DNA from: Cordilura impudica
Taxonomy: Eukaryota; Arthropoda; Insecta; Diptera; Scathophagidae
DNA: 64,000 nucleotides
Assembly: GCA_963682025.1 (NCBI GenBank)
Contig: OY821518.1
Span: forward strand, 125,946,800-126,010,799
Reading direction: 5' to 3'
The notes beneath the pieces are model-generated. The model searched no databases and was not told where the DNA came from. It worked only from the letters and a program-made list of their open reading frames with translations. Position 1 is the stretch's first letter, and every line of letters starts with the position of its first letter. Positions 57,150-64,000 of the stretch are shown here, in pieces. The position numbers and the translations under genes were made by a program.

Positions 57150-57485
57150 TTGACAAAATAATGGAAACCTTTACTACACAATAATTTCAAACTTTCCCTC
57201 TGTCGTTGGTCTCAATAACTTGTTGGGTAACCATTATTATACTGCTTCACAACGCCGAGGCATGGAGTCAATTAAATTGTTGATTTATATTGATTCCTAT
57301 GGTTCCAAGTTGGAACAAAGGGCCGTAAATTGTTGATGATACCCATTTATATTTTTTGCACTGAATTAACTGCTTTTATGAGATCAGTCTTTTTCGATAT
57401 ACTCGTACAATTTCCTATAGATTTTCTATGGGATTAAGATCTTGGTGATTGGGCTGACAATTCAAAAATACTAATTGCAATATTT
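57150..57485 (-). pseudogene. Tc1-like transposase, C-terminal part
   Basis: Minus strand: QDLNPIENL (the catalytic-acid motif of Tc1 transposases), then after shifts LIDSMPRRCEAV (near 57270-57235) and an NGYPT-like end. The upstream catalytic core is missing. Confidence 0.75.
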
Positions 57486-58780
57486 ATTTTTTTTTTATTT
57501 ATTTACATATTATACTTATAAGTAAATTATTAGTATAATAATAGAGAGGAGAGCTATGGTAACGATGGCCCTAAGCTCAATATTTTTATCAGTATTAAAT
57601 GGAATTATAAAGGTTGCAATTCTTTAAAAAATTTAAAAAGGTTTTAATGTTGCCATCGGTCATAGTAGCGTCTATTATATGTGAAAGGTCGTTGTTACTG
57701 AGGTTAGCGTTTTTAAATTTATTAGTGTAGGGACAGTTTAAAAAAGGTGATCAAGGCTTATTGGGTTAAATCCACAGAATGGACAGTGCTTTGGCAAGTT
57801 CTTATCCATTAGATGAGCATTGGAGATTCTAGTGTGACCTAGTCTTAGTCTTATTATTTTAATTTGGTCTCTTCTTGATAGTAGATTGTGGTTTATGTTT
57901 TTAAATAGATTGTAGGCGTTGACTTTGTTGGGGTTAATTTTTCTGTACCAGTCAGAGGTATTGTTCCAATTGTCGTTAATTTTGTTTTTGAAAGAGTTCT
58001 TTATAAATTTTTTTATATCGTCAGCAAATAGATTTGGTGTAGTTATGAGGGGGGCAGTTAAAGCTCCTTTTGCGGCTTCGTCCGCCGCCTCATTGCCCTT
58101 TATTCCAGAGTGGCCTGGGATCCAGATAAGTTTAATGTTAGGCTGTCTTTCAATAATGGACTGTCTAATCATGTTTGGGTAAAATTGATCATTGTTGCAG
58201 TTTCTTATGGCATCGAGAGCAGAGAGAGAGTCTGTACAAATTGCGAATTTACCCATGAATCCCCTAATATATTTGACAGACTCGTGTATTGCTATTATTT
58301 CAGCAGAGAAATTAGTGCTGAATTCGGGTAGAATAGAATTAATTAATATTTTGTGTTTGTCTACAACGCTAAAGCTAGTGCCTTTGGCACTTTTAGAGCC
58401 ATCTGTGATGATGAATTCGTGGTCGCTAAGGTTGTGTTGGATTTCTTGTTGTGTTTGATTTAATTGCAATATATTGTAGCCATTCGGTTACAACTTTGGA
58501 GGTGTACCATATTTTCCTCCGTATATTGATACATTATGTTATTTAAAGATTGCCTGTATAAAAGTCCAGTTAAAGTATCTTTTACCACGTGAATTGGAGC
58601 CATTCTTTGGTCCGAAAAGCAAGCCAATTCCATAAAATTATTAGCACCAAATTGAAGAGTTTTATATGTATATTTGGGTTTAGTCTTTTTACCTCTTAAA
58701 TCAAATTTGGTTTCTTCACAGGACGATAACAACCAAGATCAGCCTCAATTGCTTTTCGTGAAACGAGCACGAGCACTTAT
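57486..58780 (-). mobile_element. I-like LINE 3' fragment
   Basis: Ends in an A-rich tail (AAATAAATAAAAAAAAAATA) next to the Tc1 C-terminus. It has RNase H and a Cys-containing tail. The 5' limit at about 58780 coincides with the family A insertion. The part 58460-58780 has a 90-residue frame that I cannot place. Confidence 0.7.
57738..58469 (-). pseudogene. I-like LINE RNase H domain and C-terminal tail
   Basis: An open 243-residue frame. FIITDGSK (Asp, about residue 23), FSAEIIAIHESVKYI (Glu, about 57), ICTDSLSALDAI (Asp, about 78) and IWIPGHSGIKGNEAADEAAK (Asp, about 130) make a complete RNase H active-site set. A tail with RLRLGHTRISNAHLM and PKHCPFCG follows, as in I-type elements. RT is missing, so it is not functional. 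The surviving open frame suggests a fairly recent insertion. Confidence 0.82.
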
Positions 58781-58781
58781 A

Positions 58782-59558
58782 ATACCCTATACCACTATGT
58801 GGTTTGGGTATAATGACTTTGTGCTGCTGTTTGTAACTACCAAAATATTTGACCTACACCCATCTTTTATTATACCGATCGAATCAGAATCACTAACTGA
58901 TTCGATTTAACGATGTCCGTCCGTCCGTCCGTCTGTGTGTCCATGTAAAGCTTGTAATCAAACTGCAGGTCGCAAATATGAATATATTTTGATGAAATTT
59001 GGTATTAAATCTTTTATCGCTATTGAAATTGGTGAGAATCGCTCCATGTTCAGACCTAGCCCCCATACAAATGACCCCTATGAAATCAACATATATTGCC
59101 ATAAGATCCAAATTATCATACAAATCTTAGTTAAATTGGGTTTGTATGTATATATTACATCCATTAATCAGTAGTCCAAAAATGATCCCTATTGGACAAC
59201 TCTTAGTCATAGGCCCCATATAGAGCTGCTCCCCGATCTTCATTTAAATCTATCAAAAAAAAAAATATTGCACTGATTCTTTTCAAATTTTGTTTGTATA
59301 TATTTTTGCAAAATACAAGAGACTTTACCAAACATGGTCAGGATCGGTCCATTTTGGGGCCTAGTCCCCATATAGATATAGCATCCGATATGAACTTTTT
59401 CATATCTGCAGTCGAAAATATTAATAAAAATCACACTCAAATTTGGTTTATGCTTATTTTCTATATCCAGTTAGTTGGGCCTGAGAGATGGGGTCTCTAA
59501 ACGCATGGTATAGGGTATCATATAGTCGGTCTAGACCGACTATAATTTTCTTACTTGT
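58782..59558 (+). mobile_element. Family A repeat inside the Tc1-like transposon
   Basis: 777-bp full copy with ATACCCTATACCAC, GTCCGTCC microsatellite, AGTCGGTCTAGACCGACT hairpin and CTTACTTGT. It lies in a T-rich target (TAT left, TTTTTA right), with no TSD visible. Confidence 0.85.
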
Positions 59559-59559
59559 T

Positions 59560-59832
59560 TTTACATTTAGATTGTTGATGACCTCTTTAGGTAGAATTTT
59601 TGAATATTTTTGAGTACCGTGCTATTAAATTATACTGTCTTTGACTCGTTTTACGGGGCCTAAATGTTGAGTTGTCACCGTACCGCTTTCACGATAATTC
59701 TTGATAATTTTTTAAAATTATACATTTATTCGTATAATATTTCTCACCAATTTTCTTTTGCTTAGGACCACCAGTAAAATCATCTATTATTCTGATTTTT
59801 AACTCTTCATATAACTTTTCTCTTGCCATTAT
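59560..59832 (-). pseudogene. Tc1-like transposase, N-terminal part
   Basis: Minus strand from Met near 59829: MAREKLYEELKIRIIDDFTG, GPKQKKIGEKYYTNKCIIL and NYQELS; after a shift RYGDNSTFRPRKTSQRQYNL (with the GRPRKT-type basic stretch) and KIFKNSTSKEVINNL. This is the paired-like helix-turn-helix region that binds the TIRs. Confidence 0.78.
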
Positions 59833-60146
59833 TTTATAATAATTTTATAATAATGAATTATATAAAGAAAACGTCCGAAACTATAAATATTTAAATAATG
59901 GTTAAAATTTTATACATTTTCCTTCATACCATCTTCTGTTTTTATGGTTTTAATCTGCTTTGGAACAGAAAATATAAAAAATACTTTTCATTTTTGTTAT
60001 TGTTTTTTTTTTTTGACAAATTTGTTATCTTTCGAGTGATTTCGCAAAAAAAAAAAATAATTTTAGGACTTGCCGCGGAATTATTAAGAAATAAAATTGG
60101 TTAATTCAGAATTTTGTACAAGTTTCCAATGCATTGTTGCCCACTG

Positions 60147-62880
60147 TATATACTTATATAGGTACAAAATCATTGTTTAATAATATTGAAACAATATCTA
60201 TTTGCAACCGTAGAAATTAAGCAGAGATTATTTATATTATAAATAAATCACTGGCAATTTCCTTACAGTTTTCCTTAAATATTTTTCCTTTTTCTGTTTG
60301 CTGTTAATGCGTCCAGGTTTTTCTCCTTCCATATCATTTATTTTAGAAAAAGTTTCTTTCACTTATTAACTATGTACACTCAGGGACTTAGAGCCCTCCA
60401 GCATGGCTAAACATTCACGAATATATGCATAATTTGAAAACAAAACATACTAATGTGTAATATGCAAAAACATAAAATTAAGGCAAAATATGCAAAAATA
60501 TGCGACAACAAATCGATGCAATTTTATTGTACATTCATTGGTATACACATACAAGGTAATGAAAAGAATGACAATAAATGAGAATTTTGAGGAAAAATAT
60601 GTGTTTAAAGTAAAATACATATGCAAAAATATGCAACTACAAACCGTTGTCATTTTATTGTTAATTTATTGATTGGGGTGGATGTTTGTGAAAAAAAAGT
60701 TCAATATTTAAAGTAAATTTTTAGTCCATATCTAATGTGATAGTTTACATGCTTTTGCATGGAAGTACTTTGCCCTAATTAAATAACTGTCAACAATATC
60801 GATTTACACATAAATAAGACAATTAAATACAACTTGATACAAATTCGGCAGCTATATTCTTTATGACACCCATTTGGGTGTCCAGAACGAAAATACTTGA
60901 AATCTCATTTTATTTTCAATAAAGTAAAGCATGATTCAGAAACACTGTGCCGTCATATATTTAATCTACCAAACAAATGTGGACAACAACAAAGTTTGCT
61001 GGGGTTTTTTGATCCACTTTTGCATACATAAATACGAGTATTGTATATTTTGTTAGGCTTCTCTTCGATGGTTGTCGTCTTTTGTTAACGTAGCTACTCG
61101 TACATGAATATGTATGGGTATTTAAGTACATGTGTGTGAGTGATTGTTTTGATGTCTTATAAGCGCGTGCTTATGTCTATTATATTTGCTATTGTTGTTG
61201 CTGTTGTATGATGACATTACCAAATGATATTATGTTATTGTTGTTGTTGCTGTTATTGTATCGAAGCTAATGCTAAAAAAACAAAACAAAATCGGGTTCA
61301 ATAAAGATTTTGAAATGTTGTTATTTTGCATATGAATTGCTTATTTTGTTTTATTTTTTAATTCGTTTTCAGTTGTTGTTATTTTTAGAGTTTCTATACT
61401 ATCTGTCTGTCTGCCTGTCTGTCATTTAATTTTTTTATTTTTGTGATATGATGATTTGATTATATTTTTTACGGTTTCTTTACATTTCACCTCTTTTGAA
61501 ATGTATTTCTTTTTTTTATACATACGTCTTATATCTGTCGTTTATGATATAATTTTGTTTTTGTTTTTGCATTTATACAGTTTTTTTTGTTATTGAAACT
61601 TGATGTATTGCATATGTATGTTATCTTATTATTTTTATTTTTTGCTCATTCTATTTTGCTTTGACTATTCGCGTTGTTTAAGTGTTTTTTATATAATTTT
61701 GTTTTGTTGTTGTTGCATTTCAATTTCTTCTTCATCGTGCTAAATTATAAACACATGCTCAAATACATACGTATGCACATTTGTATGTGTATTAAATTAT
61801 TAATGTATGATTATTTTTTCTGATTCATTAAATCGGTTTAAGTTTTTATACAAATTTAAATATTTATGTTGAATAGTAAACTTCTCTTTAAAAATCAACT
61901 CTTATTAGACCTTAACTGTTCTCTGCTAAGTATTCTAGCTCTTTATTTTTATTCTCTCTTACTCTTTCTAAATATAGCTCTCTTAATTGTCTGTTTAAGG
62001 AAACGGAAGTTTCCTTTACATAGTTCATTTTTTTACGATTAAGCATACATAATTGACTCCCACACAGTAATGTTAACTTTATTTGAATAAAACCGCTTAA
62101 TGTTACAAAATCACAAAAATAAGTGAAAATTAACAAATCATACGTTTTTCAGCTTCTAAAGCTTCAATTAAATTAAATTAAATATAATTTAATTTTAATT
62201 ATTTTATACAATAAATCAAATCAAATCAGTTATTTTTTAGACCCAAATTTTCTAAATTGTTTTATAAAATTTCGATTATTTGTAGTAAAAACTATGCATA
62301 ACGATCGCAACTAGCATTCGATAAGCAAAAGATGAAACACTGATAGCTTGCAAAACCTCTTATGGTCACGTTATCAAATGCGACAAATTACGTTTTATAA
62401 TGCTTTTTTTTCACAAAAGATTTGTCTGATACATGTTTTGAAGGAAATTAAAATAATATAAAATAATATGATAATAAATTTCATAAATTTTCCTTTTATA
62501 ATTCAGAAAATGTGAATTGAAATTTCAAATGGATTTTTCCGAATTTCAAATTAACAATTCTAAACTTCTGAATAACAACTGAGATAATCAAAACATCATA
62601 TGAATGTTTTAAATTCAAATGGAAATGCCTGAATTACAACTGAATTCAATTTTGTGAAGTATAATTTCATAAAATAAAAATATTTTATCAATAATTATAT
62701 TAAACGCTGGAATAATTGTTATAATATTATTGGTTAGATTGTTTCTATGTGAAATTTGTGCAAAGGCGGCCGTGAGATTTGAACTTGCGTTTATCTCACA
62801 TAAGCTCTTAATTGAACTTCTTTGTCATAAATAAAGTCGGCACATAAGCAGAGTGGTTTTGAATTAGTTTTAATATGATA
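60147..62880. other. AT-rich stretch with TTG/CTGT simple repeats
   Basis: TTGTTGTTGC runs near 61190-61260 and 61705, and CTGTCTGTC near 61402-61423. A repeated ATGCAAAAATATGC motif occurs at 60486-60640. The look is that of intron or intergenic fly DNA and not of transposons. No gene, splice-linked ORF or RNA gene recognised. Confidence 0.45.
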
Positions 62881-63020
62881 TTAATTTATTGTTGTTGTGG
62901 TACTATTTACACTAGCCAACAAGGTTTTGGACTGGAGCTACCAAATATCTTTCCTAGGGTAATTTGGTGAGCTGAATTCGAACCTGTAATTGGGTTTTCT
63001 CTATCACGTCAGGTTTTCGC
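62880..63020 (-). mobile_element. Candidate tRNA-derived SINE
   Basis: Minus strand has CAGGTTCGAATTCAGC (B-box-like) and GATAGAGAAAACC upstream, a ~70-bp body and a tail ACAACAACAATAAATTAA near 62885. Consistent with a short SINE, but the A box is weak. A second B-box-like AAGTTCAAATCTC lies at 62782-62794 on the same strand. Confidence 0.4.
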
Positions 63021-63119
63021 TTTTTACATAAAAAATCATTAGTTTATTTAAAAATCAATAAATTTTCAAAAGCGAATGGCGTTATTTGAACGTCGTTTGT
63101 ATTTGGTTGGTTCGATTTC

Positions 63120-64000
63120 ACGTATTACAAACAGCAATTGTCTCCAAGCATCCTTTATAATTTCTTCTCATTTTCATTAAATCTTGGTGAGCACGCTTCC
63201 CTTGCTCGTCGCTCACCGCACCCAGGTTTTGTGTAAAAAAAATTTATATGCGAATGAAGAAAATGCATTTTGAGTAACATTCATGCATCTAATTCGTGAT
63301 GATTTTTAAATAATTTCGCAACAATTTGTCTCTAGTTTTCACTCTTATTGTTTCCAAGAAAACTGTCCACGATGCTCTTGAAAGATTTCCAGGCTGCATA
63401 TTCTTTCTCCAATAAACATTATGAAAAATTGTCATCATTCAATAGCTTCCTGATCTGAGGGCCAACAAATATGCCTTCTTTGATTTTAGCATATGAAATT
63501 TTTAAATGCTGCACCATCTTTGTCCAGGGCCTTAACAAAGTTCTTAAAAAGGCCCAATTTTATGTGCAGCAGCGGAAGAAGAACGTCATTTGAATCAATT
63601 AATGGTTTACTTGAAATGTTTTGTTTTCCTGGTGAATACTCAGTTCTTTTTGGCCACTCTGTTCTGACGTAATGATGACATGTAGCGCAACTATTTCATA
63701 GACAAAGTAAACAACAATATTTTTTGAAATTCCTTGCATATCAATCAACAAACCAATGACCTGCAACAGATTAATTTACAATTATTTACGATGGTTTATA
63801 CTTTATATGCAAAGGAATTTAAATCACACACCTTAAGATCACCACAGATCTTCCATTTATGATCGTTGTATTTGAGTAATGTCAAAATTTCAGTCATGTG
63901 ATTCGTAATTTTCCTTTGTATTAATGGCATGAGCAAGTGGTATGGATGGTTTTTCATTCCAATTACGCAAAAGAAGAACCTTTAAACTGTACTCAATTCC
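63120..64000 (-). pseudogene. Remnant of an unassigned insect protein family, partial at window edge
   Basis: Minus strand from the window edge: SLKVLLLRNWNEKPSIPLAH, then (shifted) MTEILTLLKYNDHKWKICGDLK, an apparent 71-bp intron, then VIGLLIDMQGISKN, HIKLGLF-type and NFVKALDKDG-like sequence, KIKEGIFVGPQIRKLL, MLLKMHFLHSHINFF and QNLGAVSDEQGKRAHQD, ending in a stop near 63135. I recognise this pattern (LH(I)KLGL...SDEQGxRxHQD) from many uncharacterised insect proteins, often multi-copy, but cannot name a function or superfamily. Several frameshifts make it a pseudogene. The 5' part is outside the window. Confidence 0.6.
63761..63831 (-). other. Apparent 71-bp intron in the pseudogene
   Basis: On the minus strand GATCTTAAG|GTGTGTGATT starts it and CTGTTGCAG|GTCATTGG ends it. 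Splicing joins CGDLK to VIGLL, restoring the family pattern. A 71-bp intron is normal for flies. Confidence 0.65.

Larger units (their letters stand above)
57146..60146 (-). mobile_element. Tc1-like transposon split by a LINE fragment and a family A copy
   Basis: The ends are inverted: minus strand begins CAGTGGGCAACAATGCATTG (60146) followed by GAAACTT. The other end, as rc, reads CTGTTGACAAAATAATGGAA ACC, with TA outside the right end. The N-terminal transposase is at 59560-59830 and the C-terminal part at 57150-57485, same strand. Between them lie 57486-58780 (LINE-type sequence) and 58782-59558 (family A). Confidence 0.8.

Noticed and set aside
60450..60672. Overlapping 60-67 residue frames on both strands near 60.5 kb
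   Set aside because: They come from a repeated ATGCAAAAATATGC-type motif and have low-complexity, unconserved composition.

Overview
This is an AT-rich eukaryotic window, best explained as intergenic, repeat-dominated DNA of a higher fly (Diptera; a calyptrate or blowfly-like genome is my inference from the style of the repeats). I found no intact host gene. Nearly everything identifiable is transposon-derived: Helentron/DINE-like repeats, Tc1-like, hAT, Transib, Foldback-type and TTA/TTAA-type DNA transposons, non-LTR retrotransposons, BEL/Pao fragments and tRNA-derived SINEs. Many copies are nested, and in several cases the target-site duplication (TSD) or the empty site can be read directly.

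Layout. 0-13.4 kb: about ten copies of a ~0.75-kb Helentron-like repeat (called family A here), a 772-bp Foldback-type element with a 9-bp TSD (2086-2857), a large imperfect palindrome (5.1-6.2 kb) and GGGCG-rich tandem DNA (12.7-13.4 kb). 14.6-23.6 kb: BEL/Pao integrase fragment, a minus-strand Helentron-like repeat (16.5-18.3 kb), a divergent Transib-like transposase fragment (18.6-19.3 kb), and a decayed BEL/Pao gag-protease-RT (21-23.6 kb) carrying a SINE. 26-29.5 kb: repeat fragments, a Tc1-like pseudogene, and a family A copy interrupted by a family B element.

29.5-33 kb: a complete Transib element (29924-32737) with RSS-like ends, a CGTCG TSD and a transposase broken by one apparent frameshift, sitting in a LINE coding region. 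36.9-41.6 kb: a 5'-truncated LINE with a 13-bp TSD, its RNase H domain split by a complete hAT element with an 8-bp TSD. 42.4-53.2 kb: the most striking structure. A ~5.15-kb Helentron-like element (family D) lies on the minus strand inside a Tc1 pseudogene, and a second D copy is inserted inside it on the plus strand. This makes a 10.8-kb quasi-palindrome and allows the insertion site to be read at base level.

54.4-56.8 kb: a Helentron with remnants of its Pif1-type helicase, interrupted by a second Foldback-type element (9-bp TSD) that itself contains a family B element. 57.1-60.1 kb: a Tc1-like transposon split by an I-like LINE fragment and a family A element. 60.1-63 kb: simple-sequence AT/TTG-rich DNA with a possible SINE. 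63.1-64.0 kb: an intron-containing, frameshifted remnant of a protein family seen widely in insects.

Four unrelated families (A, B, D and the long Helentron) share a short GC-rich hairpin about 10-15 nt before a CTTGT or CTAGT 3' end, and where readable they insert in T tracts without a TSD. This is the unifying architectural signal of the window.
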